A stretch of DNA of 64,000 bases from Oncomelania hupensis (GCA_036898135.1 CM072523.1:5229659-5293658); one strand, 5' to 3'. Shown: positions 63,210-63,833, counted from the stretch's first letter. Notes: generated from the letters alone by a model not told the origin. Numbers and translations: made by a program.

Positions 63210-63833
63210 CTGCTGCTAATGATGACGATGATGATGATGATGGTGGTAATGATGATGATGATGATGTTGATGATGATGGAGATGATGATGATGATGACAG
63301 CAACAACAACAATGATGATGATGATTACAACAACAACAACAACGATGACTCTGCTGCTGCAGATGAAGATGATGGTGATGATGATGATGGTGATGATCAT
63401 GGTGGCGATGATGATGATGATTATGATAATGATTGTAATAATGATGATGATAATGATGACAATGATGATGAGAATGATGAGGATGGTAATGATGATGATA
63501 ACAATGATGACGACAACGATGATGATGGTGATGATAATGATTCTGCTGCTGCTGATGATGATGATGCATGATGACACTCCACTGATGATAATAATGACGG
63601 TGAAATGTCGTTAGTGTCTGACCTTTTGCTGCTCATCTGCCTCTCTCTTCTGCTGCACGATGATGACCAAGTAGTCATCGCACTGCTTCTGGAACTGCGA
63701 GACCTTGACCTTGGCCTCCTCCAGCTCCACAGACATCTTCTCCACCTTCTCCCGAGTGTCGTCAATCTTGCTCAGACCGTTCCTCAATTTGTCCGCTGCA
63801 TCACCCAGCTCCTTCTTCTTCTCATATAGCAGT
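16674..63833 (-). CDS. DNAH2: Axonemal dynein heavy chain 2, C-terminal part (25 exons, 5' end outside window)
   Basis: The product is a motor heavy chain of the ciliary/flagellar inner dynein arm. In the family, DNAH2 is the 1-beta chain of dynein f/I1, pairs with the 1-alpha chain DNAH10, and slides doublet microtubules by ATP hydrolysis. Twenty-five minus-strand exons join with GT-AG introns into 1434 codons plus TAG, with no frame conflict. In order they give stalk coiled-coil 1 (codons 1-109), the microtubule-binding domain (about 110-190), coiled-coil 2 (about 200-300), AAA5, AAA6 and the C-terminal domain ending CYYYPNRAGTSGRPSF...RGTAVLMSLDY. The C-terminal CYYYPNRAG motif and the near-continuous match to remembered vertebrate DNAH2 choose this paralogue over DNAH1, 3, 5 or 7. 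AAA1-AAA4 and the tail must lie beyond 64000. Coding DNA is about 4.3 kb of 47 kb; the rest is repeat-rich intron. No premature stop or damaged splice site was seen, so the gene looks functional. Confidence 0.95.
17038..17076. repeat. ACAAT pentanucleotide repeat
   Basis: About seven copies of AATAC/ACAAT inside the last DNAH2 intron. Confidence 0.93.
17517..17667 (-). CDS. DNAH2: DNAH2 exon 24: C-terminal domain
   Basis: Fifty codons plus one base, DGVYIKGLFLQGAGWDKKNS, then CLIEADPMQLVCPLPSIHFK and ending EIKKKSSK. GVxxxGLxLxGAGWDxKNxCLxEAxPMQL is a strong family match. The donor is GTGAGA and the acceptor TTTCAG. Confidence 0.96.
17895..18030 (-). pseudogene. Possible LINE RT C-terminal remnant (CR1/Jockey-like)
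   Basis: The minus strand reads NRNITSWKNLPLEADSLIVF then QNYVDKIYEDSIY. The pattern R-x(3)-SWxxLP-x(5)-S-x(3)-F-x(3)-xD is the usual end of CR1/Jockey-type reverse transcriptases. No upstream RT domain remains, and the piece is about 130 nt. It lies in the DNAH2 intron between exons 24 and 23. Confidence is limited because the match is short. Confidence 0.4.
18554..18628 (-). CDS. DNAH2: DNAH2 exon 23 (75 nt): C-terminal domain
   Basis: Twenty-five whole codons, VSVDLLSWEFTVLTVDDSNI then TGPPK. It is the shortest exon in the window, found from the protein match and its flanking acceptor CTGCAG and donor GTTGGT. Confidence 0.94.
19361..19537 (-). CDS. DNAH2: DNAH2 exon 22: C-terminal domain
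   Basis: Fifty-nine whole codons, AYPSLKPLAAWTRDLVMRVE, then PPTIFWMSGFTFPTGFLTAV and LQTSARQNN. FWxSGFxFPTGFLTAxLQxxAR is conserved in dyneins. The donor is GTATGT and the acceptor GCACAG. Confidence 0.96.
19538..21386. other. DNAH2 intron between exons 22 and 21
   Basis: 1.85 kb. A CpG-rich patch at 20040-20820 differs from the surrounding AT-rich DNA and may be an old element, but no ends or coding match were found. Confidence 0.5.
21387..21536 (-). CDS. DNAH2: DNAH2 exon 21: C-terminal domain
   Basis: Fifty whole codons, IQRYNLLLDEIRVSLTHLEK, then GIQGLVVMTLELENIFTCIF and DGRVPPAWEK. QRYNxLLxxIxxSLxxLxKGIxGLVVM is a standard dynein C-terminal motif. The donor is GTGAGT and the acceptor TGACAG. 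Confidence 0.96.
22205..22315 (+). mobile_element. SINE 3'-end fragment (GCGCGCTATGAAAG type)
   Basis: It reads TGGCAAGTGCCTTGACCAAC...GAGCTGTAAAGCGCGCTATG and is the reverse complement of 36062-36170 with modest divergence. It sits directly beside the exon 20 donor region of DNAH2 (exon ends at 22348). Confidence 0.65.
22348..22464 (-). CDS. DNAH2: DNAH2 exon 20: C-terminal domain
   Basis: Thirty-nine whole codons, VLDLAANIFKQIPENIDYAG, then TAKILSLDPSPLNVVLLQE. The DPSPLNVVLLQE ending is typical for DNAH2-like chains. The donor is GTACAT and the acceptor TTGCAG. Confidence 0.95.
22997..23200. mobile_element. Small MITE-like element
   Basis: About 200 bp bounded by inverted CCTGAAAATG and CATTTTCAGG. 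It has several internal palindromic copies of GGCGACTA/TAGTCGCC and repeated TTGGCTAGTA motifs. No coding content was seen and no clear target duplication was found. It lies in the DNAH2 intron between exons 19 and 20. Confidence 0.45.
23232..23454 (-). CDS. DNAH2: DNAH2 exon 19: C-terminal domain
   Basis: One split base plus 74 codons, VSSLPTYYVPRDGPLSSYKE, then MLPNIDHPEAFGQHPNADIT and ending AGESREDK. PEAFGxHPNADI is conserved in all axonemal heavy chains. The donor is GTGAGT and the acceptor CACAG. Confidence 0.96.
24241..24425 (-). CDS. DNAH2: DNAH2 exon 18: AAA6 to C-terminal domain
   Basis: Sixty-one codons plus two bases, VSENLLSLYLDGYEETPWDA, then LKYLIAGINYGGHVTDDWDR and ending TYINDFFIDSALTQQFF. 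PWDALxYLxxxINYGGxVTDDWDRR is the classical dynein motif. The donor GTAAGC splits a lysine codon finished in exon 19. Confidence 0.97.
24939..25130 (-). CDS. DNAH2: DNAH2 exon 17: AAA6 small domain
   Basis: Sixty-four whole codons, GLKANMKRLYNLVTEQQFQR, then LLFCLCFFHSVLLERRKFLM and LGWNIAYEFNDSDFE. GLKANMxRLY and FFHxxxxERxKFxxLGWNIxYxFNxSDxE match the family without gaps. The donor is GTCAGC and the acceptor TTACAG... region reads TGTACAG. Confidence 0.96.
25386..25406. repeat. Poly-G tract
   Basis: 21 consecutive G on the + strand in the DNAH2 intron between exons 16 and 17 (C on the transcript strand). Confidence 0.95.
25903..26095 (+). mobile_element. tRNA-derived SINE, family A (full), in DNAH2 intron
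   Basis: This is the same head and body as the copy at 2752, with a few substitutions by eye. It lies antisense to DNAH2 in the intron between exons 17 and 16. Box A starts at 25912 and box B near 25957. The 3' end is at ACAAACAACG. Confidence 0.88.
26620..26747. repeat. 16-bp tandem repeat next to DNAH2 exon 16 donor
   Basis: About seven copies of GACTTTGTACTATGAA. The right end stops 1-3 bases before the donor GTATGT of exon 16. Confidence 0.88.
26754..26945 (-). CDS. DNAH2: DNAH2 exon 16: AAA6
   Basis: Sixty-four whole codons, GKWVFLANCHLSLSWMPQLD, then FRLWLSSSPHPEFPIAILQQ and GIKMTTEPPK. WVxLxNCHLxxSWMPxLxK and FRLWLSSxPHPxFPxxILQ are hallmark dynein sequences. The donor is GTATGT, and a 16-bp tandem repeat begins right after it in the intron. 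Confidence 0.97.
27371..27496 (-). CDS. DNAH2: DNAH2 exon 15: AAA6
   Basis: Forty-two whole codons, DPTSGLLQLAESSGMASRFH, then ALSLGQGQAPIATRMIKEGV and KE. DPTxxLLQLA followed by SLGQGQAPIA is the conserved AAA6 nucleotide-site remnant. The donor is GTAAAG and the acceptor CTGCAG. Confidence 0.96.
27960..28066. repeat. GA microsatellite in DNAH2 intron
   Basis: (GA)n with CAGAGA interruptions, about 130 bp from exon 14. Confidence 0.95.
28201..28406 (-). CDS. DNAH2: DNAH2 exon 14: AAA6
   Basis: Two split bases plus 68 codons, EWDNACNELQRMLIVRSLRP, then DRVSFCATSFIINNLGSRFV and ending LIFVLSPGV. QRMLIVRSLRPDR and the P-loop-position SPG are AAA6 signatures. The acceptor CTCCAG and first 6-7 coding bases recur in each unit of the minisatellite at 28407-29015. 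Confidence 0.96.
28407..29015. repeat. 56-bp minisatellite containing the exon 14 splice acceptor of DNAH2
   Basis: About nine units read ATTCACCTGGAGGAAATGAA, GTAGACATCTTAGACAAACA and GCCATCCAATGATAAC. On the minus strand each carries TTTCCTCCAG/GTGAAT, the acceptor plus first bases of exon 14. A shorter sub-repeat CTGAAGTAGACATCTTAGAC is repeated at both ends (28430-28480 and 28925-29000). Confidence 0.92.
29368..29625. repeat. 21-bp minisatellite
   Basis: About 12 near-perfect copies of GCATGAGGTAGGGTGGCACAG, running directly into the SINE-like units at 29622. Confidence 0.93.
29622..29960 (+). repeat. Tandemly triplicated SINE-like unit (about 97 bp)
   Basis: Three successive units carry AGAGGGTTAG (box A-like) and GTGGGTTCGATTCCCTC (box B-like), each followed by GGGGCAGACTTATGTGAC and ATTGAGGCCAC. 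The third continues into GGGTTTTCTCCAGGTACTCC, the usual body of this SINE type. The middle unit has a box-B change (GGTTGGATTCC) and a GCGCGCC insertion. Confidence 0.65.
30001..31170. repeat. 54-bp minisatellite in the DNAH2 intron between exons 13 and 14
   Basis: The unit contains CCAATGGGGTTAAGTGAGAG, TGGGAATACTATATATACAG and AAACCTCCGGCACC; there are about 20 copies with some shortened ones. Because 54 is divisible by 3, it stays open on both strands (plus 30285-31247, 320 codons; minus 30269-30763). I regard these as chance ORFs. Confidence 0.9.
30262..30332 (-). mobile_element. SINE 3'-tail fragment inside the 54-bp minisatellite
   Basis: GACTCTTCCGAGCCAAATCA, followed by GGACCAGG and preceded by ATTACATGGTTATTGCTTAG, interrupts the 54-bp array. 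The same ~58 bp stretch recurs at 55402-55460 inside a GAT microsatellite. Confidence 0.6.
31254..31440 (-). CDS. DNAH2: DNAH2 exon 13: AAA6
   Basis: Sixty-two codons plus one base, VLDRDNQMDNPCTGWLSDNA, then WDNITELDKLTNFHGIITSF and ending SATPETTGLP. The LxNFxG and YPRDWxxWY motifs match DNAH2. The donor is GTAGGA and the acceptor AACCAG. Confidence 0.95.
31772..31866. repeat. CAT/CAC microsatellite at the 3' end of the RTE LINE
   Basis: (ATC)n then (CAC)n. It adjoins the LINE tail and supplies the last residues and stop of the long LINE ORF. Confidence 0.94.
31848..35006 (-). CDS. RTE LINE endonuclease-reverse transcriptase ORF (1052 codons, intact)
   Basis: The N-terminus holds an apurinic-type endonuclease (EEP fold): GTWNVRTL at 64-71, the catalytic Glu of ISELRWKG at 96, GDWNAKVG at 201-208, IDYIM at 271-275 and SDH at 299-301. 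The reverse transcriptase follows: NYRTISLISHPSK near 599, VFIDFKKAFD at 666-675 (first catalytic Asp 669), VRQGCLLSP at 726-734 and FADD at 768-771. The C-terminus has the YGHVTRSS...GRRRGRPKKRWEDNI signature of BovB/RTE-like proteins. All expected catalytic residues are present and there is no interruption. The last 15 or so residues come from tail and flanking microsatellite, because this copy's tail lacks the stop found in relatives. Start codon choice (35006) is the first Met in frame and not certain. Confidence 0.9.
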   Translation of the reverse strand: MGPARSFLPKTQHMMRLSTNSMPDRSSPGYTRTAPSVGHQDGGEKYATDGQISKIRTRNNIVIGTWNVRTLTAEGKLEELAHELDHYRWNVLGISELRWKGLGETTTDKGHKLYFSGKDDRHEHGVGFLVHKNILATVMGCRPVSSRLITIRLRATPFNITIIQAYAPTSDYEDSEVEDFYENIQAVLDQVPKKDIVIVQGDWNAKVGQDAHHNWGDTCGPHCNNETNDRGLRLLEFARYNNLVLANTLGLHKKSRRWTWHSPGGEHHNQIDYIMVKKRFRSSINIGRTRTFPGADIGSDHDLVMMSFRLHLKRVNTAKCTRLKFDLDKLQDPEVAKIFQATIGGKFAPLLILGAGEVDVNTMTNTFNSAVTDAATEILGKHRPKKKPWITPELLDLCDKRRELKKKKNTSQGADVYRKINNDIRKGMRTAKENWIEDQCQEIENNLNKNNSKKAYQTVKRLTSVKQPKVSTIQSKSGICLTEEQEVLDRWTEYCSDLYNHTPNGDPSVLACPESREEEEILPILREEVEAAVQSLKKGKSAGVDNIPAELLQAGGEAMTDALTIICNKIWQSGEWPTPWTQSLVITLPKKGNLQECENYRTISLISHPSKVLLKIILNRLKPQAEQIIAEEQAGFMAGRSTTEQIFNLRIICEKYLQHQQHLYHVFIDFKKAFDRVWHAALWATMKVYNISPKIIEVIKSLYDKATSAVLHNSVIGNWFRTTIGVRQGCLLSPTLFNIFLERIMSDALADHEGTVSIGGRAISNLRFADDFDGLAGEEQELEQLVQRLDTTSRAYGMEISAEKTKMMTNNTNGINTDIKVQGQSLNTVHSFKYLGAIVSDNGSRQEVLSRIAQTTAALTRLKPIWKDRTISLHSKVRLLRSLVISIFLYACEAWTLTADLQRRIQSMEMRCYRRLLCISYTQHITNVEVRQTITQAIGQHDDLLTVVKKRKLRWYGHVTRSSGLAKTILQGTVQGGRRRGRPKKRWEDNIREWTGLTLSEAMRAAEDRGRWSMLVKRSSVVPLRPSGYGTGQDRTVMEMMIVGDGTWWWWW
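31895..35236 (-). mobile_element. Full-length RTE-type (BovB/RTE clade) LINE in a DNAH2 intron
   Basis: The element lies in the same orientation as DNAH2, in the intron between exons 13 and 12. It has a 5' leader above the ORF (to about 35236, just before AT-rich low-complexity DNA), one long ORF and a short pentanucleotide tail (TGTCC on the + strand, 31900-31918). The absence of a separate nucleic-acid-chaperone ORF, a single endonuclease-plus-RT protein and a short tandem tail are typical for RTE LINEs. Truncated relatives at 449-878 and 8655-9690 look almost identical by eye, which argues for recent activity. The exact 5' boundary and the target-site duplication could not be fixed. Confidence 0.85.
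35455..35725. repeat. 37-bp tandem repeat
   Basis: About seven units of ATCACCCATCCACCAATCAT / CAGACATTGTCATGCTA, with moderate divergence. Confidence 0.85.
36062..36170 (-). mobile_element. SINE 3'-end fragment (inverted copy)
   Basis: CTTTCATAGCGCGCTTACAG and ACACTTGCCACTCCAAGGCA match 22205-22315 in the opposite orientation. A poly-A/T junction at 36045-36064 marks its end. Confidence 0.65.
36432..37215. repeat. 40-bp minisatellite, very homogeneous
   Basis: About 19 copies of the unit AGTGTGGAGCATTGACAGAG / GACCACAGTGCAGCAACAAC. Most copies are identical; rare variants are AGAACC, a 4-bp ATTC insertion near 36680, GGGTGG and AAAAGTG. It lies in the 8.5 kb DNAH2 intron between exons 12 and 13. 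Confidence 0.93.
37216..39551. other. Middle of the 8.5 kb DNAH2 intron
   Basis: Very AT-rich, with A/T homopolymers (37310-37480, 38030-38400), the 20-bp array at 37655 and a CA tract (38600-38670). AATAAAAATTGATACAACAACAAC at 38565-38588 looks like the 3' end of an old retroposed sequence. Confidence 0.4.
37655..37885. repeat. 20-bp minisatellite
   Basis: About 11 copies of GGATCATGTACACAACATAA in the intron between exons 12 and 13, with degenerate copies at the right end. Confidence 0.9.
39552..39848 (-). mobile_element. SINE with 5S rRNA-like internal region
   Basis: On the minus strand it opens GGGGTGTCGGATAGTGCAG, runs through GTGCGGTTAGCACTTGGATG and GGTGACCGC, then a body ending in AAGGTAGGTAAAGGTA near 39555. 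The GGTTAG-C-ACTTGGATGGGTGACCGC stretch resembles the internal promoter part of 5S rRNA. An alternative is a tRNA-type head (AGTGCAGTGGTTGGAGC). It is antisense to nothing and lies in a DNAH2 intron next to exon 12. Confidence 0.55.
39913..40039 (-). CDS. DNAH2: DNAH2 exon 12: AAA6
   Basis: One split base plus 42 codons, YTCRGLFEKHKLLFSFQMCA, ending MDEYNFFLRGGV. I chose the donor GTATGT at 39907-39912 over the inner GTGGAG because only it keeps the RGGVVLD reading across to exon 13. The following intron is 8.5 kb and contains the full-length RTE LINE. Confidence 0.94.
40313..40375 (-). mobile_element. Interspersed repeat family D short fragment
   Basis: TATAGTGCTTTTTCAGCTCC followed by GGCGCTGGCCGATACAGGAT and CTAACTCAAGCAGCC matches the left part of the 41599 copy. 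Confidence 0.55.
40469..40668 (-). CDS. DNAH2: DNAH2 exon 11: AAA6
   Basis: Sixty-six codons plus two bases, GYRPCAQRTSILFFVLNDMG, then RIDPMYQFSLDAYIELFIMS and ending NDFHTYAVY. YRPxAxRxSxLFFVLxDMxxIDPMYQFSL is diagnostic for axonemal heavy chains. The donor is GTATGT and the acceptor AAACAG. Confidence 0.97.
40977..41121 (-). CDS. DNAH2: DNAH2 exon 10: AAA6 helical region
   Basis: One split base plus 48 codons, LLNETKGSLLDDEQLVNTLQ continuing to QISEQTEIKIDAARE. LLDDxxLVxTLxxSKxTxxEV is the conserved helical segment after the ERPELEEQ motif. The donor is GTCGGT and the acceptor CCATAG. Confidence 0.95.
41200..41515. repeat. Degenerate GTTAAGAGTTCTT repeat
   Basis: Irregular units of about 30-50 bp around AACATGAGTTAAGAGTTCTT and TTCATTGGGAACA lie just beyond the acceptor side of exon 10. 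Confidence 0.75.
41599..42005 (-). mobile_element. Interspersed repeat, family D (about 400 bp)
   Basis: It contains GGCGCTGGCCGATACAGGAT, shared with 40313-40372, and GGACATGAGCGTCAGGATCT, shared with 7905-8005. The TTATTATTTATTTATTATTA at 41599-41620 with ATAGCGCAC looks like a SINE tail read backwards, hence the minus call. No tRNA head was recognised. Confidence 0.6.
42150..42282 (-). CDS. DNAH2: DNAH2 exon 9: AAA6 entry
   Basis: LEAQLLGIVVRKERPELEEQ continuing to CEDEILR, with split codons at both ends. QLLGxVVxxERPELEEQ is a universal dynein motif. The acceptor GTGGCAG and the first 26 coding bases are the seed of the minisatellite that fills the next 1.1 kb upstream in the gene (42283-43420). 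Confidence 0.96.
42283..43420. repeat. 68/52-bp minisatellite made from the exon 9 splice acceptor of DNAH2
   Basis: About 17 units of 68 bp (or 52 bp in a shorter form) follow the exon directly. Each unit carries, on the minus strand, TGTGGCAG plus GTCTGGAGG and usually CTGCTGGGGATC, the acceptor and start of exon 9. The remainder is CTATGGTTAGACATTTGTAG and TAAACTGTGAGC. Units are over 90% alike by eye; the single-base differences are mostly at CTAGGCC/CTGGGCC/CTGTGCC and CTGCCAC/CTGGCAC. Confidence 0.92.
44482..45255. repeat. 77-bp minisatellite
   Basis: About nine units contain TCTGTGATAATTTGATCTAT, GCAGAATGTAAGGTTATATT and AGTGTTGTCTGTATCATCGT. Unit variants (AATTTG/AATGTG, TGTAAGG/TGTTAGG) change in blocks along the array. 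It lies in the DNAH2 intron between exons 9 and 8. Confidence 0.9.
45370..45519 (-). CDS. DNAH2: DNAH2 exon 8: AAA5/AAA6 junction
   Basis: Two split bases, 49 codons and one base: GAWIIRLGDKEIEYNPDFRF, then YITTKMSNPHYTPETSTKTT and IVNFAVKEQ. The FRFYITTKxxNPHYxPE motif is invariant among dynein heavy chains. The donor is GTAGGG and the acceptor TTGCAG. Confidence 0.96.
45574..45710. repeat. ATT/AGT microsatellite
   Basis: ATT-rich repeats are followed by about 28 AGT copies in the intron between exons 8 and 7. Confidence 0.95.
45880..46195 (+). mobile_element. tRNA-derived SINE, family C
   Basis: The head has GGTTCAGTTGGAAGAGCGG (box A type) and GGGTTCGATTCC (box B). A ~230 bp body ends AAAGCGCGCTATAAGAATG with a TAATAATAA tail. 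The terminal GCGCGCTAT segment is shared with the fragments at 22205-22315 and 36062-36170, as often happens when SINEs borrow a LINE 3' end. Confidence 0.75.
46300..46475 (-). mobile_element. Diverged SINE family B copy in DNAH2 intron
   Basis: The minus-strand head reads CACTTGGTGGTAGAGCG with box B-like TTGGAATCCC. The body matches family B at 12945 and 13364 (CAATCATACTGTTA). It is older than the 12945 copy. Confidence 0.65.
46574..46724 (-). CDS. DNAH2: DNAH2 exon 7: AAA5
   Basis: Fifty codons plus one base, GLKVIDLQQPDYMRTLETAI, then QFGLPVLLQNVQERLDPSLD and ending NKSLMKI. It matches the AAA5 segment LLQNVxExLDPxLxPVLNK. The donor is GTTAGA and the acceptor TCTCAG. Confidence 0.95.
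46815..46882. repeat. ATC microsatellite
   Basis: About 22 copies of CAT in the intron between exons 7 and 6. Confidence 0.95.
47336..47434. repeat. AAT microsatellite
   Basis: About 30 copies of AAT/TAA in the intron between exons 7 and 6. Confidence 0.95.
47709..48500 (+). mobile_element. pogo/Tigger-like DNA transposon, internally deleted
   Basis: Terminal inverted repeats CAGTGGAACCTCCGGTAT sit at both ends and the element is flanked by TA on both sides (47707-47708 and 48501-48502), as expected for Tc1/mariner/pogo elements. Similar GTATNCGACC-type motifs recur inside both ends. The interior holds only the N-terminal DNA-binding part of a Tigger transposase. The element occupies the first part of the DNAH2 intron after exon 6, beginning 11 nt from the splice site. 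Confidence 0.88.
48010..48270 (+). pseudogene. Tigger/CENP-B-type transposase N-terminal fragment, frameshifted
   Basis: The ORF MASRKRNVLSLAERMKVIER continues to SIARSLDNGKTQIQLIIKDK, the psq/CENP-B N-terminal helix-turn-helix that binds the element ends in this family. It stops at 48243. The family motif DLDERVWKWFD continues in another frame at about 48233-48267, so a frameshift lies near 48200. The CENP-B HTH and DDE catalytic domains are absent. Confidence 0.8.
48511..48852 (-). CDS. DNAH2: DNAH2 exon 6: AAA5 core
   Basis: This is the largest exon in the window, with 114 whole codons: DLEEKMGYLPGDCLVAAAFL, then VRDWNIQGLPSDSFSTENG and MVDPQGQAIKWIKNMEASR. These are AAA5 signatures of axonemal dyneins. 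The donor GTGAGT is followed only 8 nt later by the end of a pogo-like transposon (47709-48500). Confidence 0.97.
49102..49756 (+). mobile_element. piggyBac-like non-autonomous element
   Basis: TTAA lies immediately outside both ends (49098-49101 and 49757-49760), the target site of piggyBac elements. The ends are inverted CTCTTCTA and TAGAAGAG. A 49-codon ORF near the left end starts like a piggyBac transposase N-terminus. The rest of the element has no coding match and includes a CAC/AAC-rich tract (49495-49560). It lies in the DNAH2 intron between exons 5 and 6, 93 nt from the exon 5 donor. Confidence 0.65.
49340..49489 (+). pseudogene. Truncated piggyBac-type transposase N-terminus
   Basis: Forty-nine codons, MSDDTDFWKELLDNGTSDDK continuing to KKDKKRSRSALGCQ. 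An acidic N-terminus starting MSD near the left end is common in piggyBac transposases, but it is short and non-catalytic. The call rests mainly on the TTAA-flanked context. Confidence 0.45.
49850..50014 (-). CDS. DNAH2: DNAH2 exon 5: coiled-coil 2 into AAA5
   Basis: Fifty-five whole codons, VEAKMAELKQQYDDKLAQ...LVSGLAGERIRWQETVK. The first part is the end of stalk CC2. LVSGLAGERxRW is the conserved base of the stalk leading into AAA5. The donor is GTAAGT and the acceptor GCGTAG. Confidence 0.96.
50062..50132. repeat. GAT microsatellite
   Basis: An interrupted (GAT)n between exons 5 and 4 of DNAH2. Confidence 0.93.
50802..51088 (-). CDS. DNAH2: DNAH2 exon 4: microtubule-binding domain and start of coiled-coil 2
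   Basis: Two split bases plus 95 codons, DQNFLKQLVAFDKDNISDR...ADAKAKLAE. It holds the second half of the microtubule-binding domain (FQPEIIGRVSTAARSLCMWV) and then the returning helix CC2 from VVEPKRQRL onward. The donor is GTGAGG and the acceptor AACCAG. Confidence 0.96.
51556..51697 (-). CDS. DNAH2: DNAH2 exon 3: start of microtubule-binding domain
   Basis: Forty-seven codons plus one base, ALESLNKKDMTEIKSYGRPP...TWPEAKKQLG. The IKSYGRPP segment is the conserved entry to the dynein microtubule-binding domain at the stalk tip. The donor GTGAGT splits a glycine codon completed in exon 4. Confidence 0.96.
52010..52349 (+). pseudogene. Retroelement C-terminal nuclease-like fragment
   Basis: An open stretch encodes RPDVTLINHNSREVFLVEVA, then VPFDAFVDICYNSKFDKYMQ and LCLEINALGYSCRTVVLTIK. 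The pattern RPD-x(9-13)-h-hE-x-x-VPF-D...K-x-x-KY...GY resembles the PD-(D/E)XK-like nuclease tail often found attached to non-LTR reverse transcriptases in invertebrate genomes. There is no RT domain here. It lies antisense to DNAH2 in the intron between exons 3 and 4... specifically below exon 2 and above exon 3. Confidence 0.5.
53050..53763 (-). mobile_element. hAT-like DNA transposon fragment or MITE
   Basis: Perfect 15-bp inverted ends CAGACATGCCTACCC and GGGTAGGCATGTCTG are flanked by the direct repeat CGTTGTA (53043-53049 and 53764-53770). The minus strand (53462 downward) encodes MAFKRMAKQSDCESESSKKT then SYSEKCPFVIRGSTDSKVRF, like the N-terminal region of hAT-type proteins. After a frameshift it continues ISAGDRNDIKRHAEGPQYM in another frame. 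Short TTCCGTATT motifs repeat near both ends. hAT elements usually give 8-bp duplications; only 7 match here. The element lies in the DNAH2 intron between exons 2 and 3. Confidence 0.65.
54683..54799 (-). CDS. DNAH2: DNAH2 exon 2: end of coiled-coil 1
   Basis: Thirty-nine whole codons, SVAQKSERIADEE...DLDEALPALQEAML. The DEALPAL motif is the conserved distal end of CC1, just before the microtubule-binding domain. The donor is GTGGGT and the acceptor TTGCAG. The intron separating it from exon 1 is 8.8 kb long and contains the LTR retrotransposon. Confidence 0.95.
55255..55531. repeat. Compound GAT/GGT microsatellite left of the LTR element
   Basis: GATGAT, AACAACAACGATGATTCTT and GGT repeats, interrupted by the SINE fragment at 55402-55460. 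Confidence 0.88.
55402..55460 (-). mobile_element. SINE 3'-tail fragment inside a GAT microsatellite
   Basis: It matches 30262-30332 (TACATGGTTACTGCTTTAGG, GACTCTTCCGAGCCAAATCA) almost base for base and is flanked by GATGAT on both sides. Confidence 0.6.
55532..57552 (-). repeat. 3' LTR (element orientation)
   Basis: This is the partner of the LTR at 61158-63176. At about 2.02 kb it is long for a gypsy LTR. It lies beside a GGT/ATG microsatellite at 55485-55531 that continues on the far side of the element at 63177. Confidence 0.93.
57637..60702 (-). CDS. Gag-protease fusion with residual integrase/RT/RNase H pieces (1021 codons)
   Basis: Residues 1-120 are Ser/Thr/Pro/Gly rich. Residues 122-266 are almost wholly Glu/Arg/Lys/Asp, a probable long single alpha-helix. 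Residues 275-435 form the capsid-like region, whose second half (about 341-430: LFLKEQ, LELFVRDHAPKTANEVAELA) resembles the SCAN domain. A CCHC knuckle follows at C479, C482, H487, C492. The protease site RDTGADDVFV is at 539-548. The integrase H2C2 finger follows, with H729, H736, C766, C769. The integrase core is then missing; FQRVA at 793-797 runs straight into unfamiliar sequence. An RT-thumb-like FVPPLAERGLPLIDL (971-985) and an RNase H end GKLNVDADLLSRN (1008-1020) close the ORF. The order PR, IN, RT, RH is that of Gmr1-like elements. It is a defective, non-viral retrotransposon protein; its activity is unknown. Confidence 0.85.
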   Translation of the reverse strand: MAQPHNLRSGMGKTTTGPTSVTASSPVVTSVLSPSTGAVGGGSVTGIGGSRVTVTPSGITSRALTAPTPTRGAGRGVSKKDSKVVPGNPDPITAKWQRLALDYGLTGSAAAMFVAQGVQADEDKEAKERKEELERQERELERKDRIRKEEMELKERVRKEEADRKERERREEAERKEKEAERREKEEERKERQRKDDLELQKLKLQVDAERERRAQEKEERTRKEEQETKDREAKEERDREKEEARETRAREERDLRREEVRILKENSSSNIRMAPFEGKENIDTYLTHFERVATLNEWRNETWSKKLAPLLLGPARDVYVRMTPEETQDYQTLKQALLDRFRRNEEYYRKQFRTVKKEGPESFTEYLKKLRHLLSRWFCMAKVNPEDPNAVIDLFLKEQLVENLNPDLELFVRDHAPKTANEVAELAEKHSVAKWETKRSRFRSHRQEEGNESNERSEERNRGANRREQNERPAEKTCFHCGQKGHVKRDCPKLKRASFARVQSGQVHVTSTGVEADRASINEKERVEVNGEIVTALRDTGADDVFVAERLVNSDDIMPERISVSLADGTVRKARQAIVDLQSSYVSGKIKVVVFEKPAQDVLIGNTVQFANGDIKTIPIFPTRKAEAVRTCAQAKRDSAEKIHAPVEPIPGLAISPAELIAMQKADKTLAHALSSVGNPITNGRENGKVRYEVRQGILHRVYQGHRMESKQICVPEPLRHGVMRLAHETPVAGHANARKTLYRVWSKFYWPGTKADVRRYVQSCDQCKKAKSKGQIPQMPTIDARPVNETFQRVAAELEALIKTASKCVAALKSKIAEACGLANQQLENEGTKQKTRRAKSPKPCEVRTINAASVTVVLEREGNTPEISADEQNSARNFSSSSTDSPTKQKEGQYVSASRLRLKETKLSARPAEGTLGHRQRKYQGHTVGNGRMTERPDEVIKIEASTKPRTVTQARSVRGMVKEHERFVPPLAERGLPLIDLSEGGQLKRNLVATYNCRTETIPGKLNVDADLLSRNP
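60703..61137 (-). other. Untranslated leader of the LTR element
   Basis: About 435 nt between the primer-binding site and the gag start. No recognisable domain was found; short ORFs here are probably chance. The stretch is C-rich on the + strand (CCCC-rich near 60930-60960 and 61090-61140). Confidence 0.5.
61138..61157 (-). other. Candidate primer-binding site
   Basis: Five bases inside the 5' LTR the minus strand reads TGGTGGACCTGCGGG. This is complementary to a tRNA 3' end of form CCCGCAGGTCCACCA. I cannot name the tRNA without a search. Confidence 0.5.
61158..63176 (-). repeat. 5' LTR (element orientation)
   Basis: This is one of the two long direct repeats; in element orientation it starts TGTCATGGCAAAACTG and ends GGCCTGACA. 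It has the same sequence as 55532-57552 except for one base fewer in GATGGGGTGGG and one base fewer in a C run near 62620. Small internal ORFs (61758-62157, 62224-62418) are duplicated in the other LTR and show no recognisable domain. Confidence 0.93.
63177..63575. repeat. Compound GAT/CAACAA microsatellite
   Basis: About 400 bp of GAT repeats with ACAACA and TGCTGCTGC blocks between the LTR element and exon 1. Together with 55255-55531 it appears to be one microsatellite split by the LTR insertion (shared GACAGCAACAACAACGATGA-type blocks). Confidence 0.9.
63623..63833 (-). CDS. DNAH2: DNAH2 exon 1 of window: stalk coiled-coil 1
   Basis: The exon has one split base and then 70 codons, starting LLYEKKKELGDAADKLRNG and ending QQKREADEQQK. 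The heptad-like, charged sequence is the outgoing helix of the dynein stalk (CC1). The acceptor TTCCAG lies just above 63833 and the donor GTCAGA just below 63623. The upstream exon lies outside the window. Confidence 0.95.
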
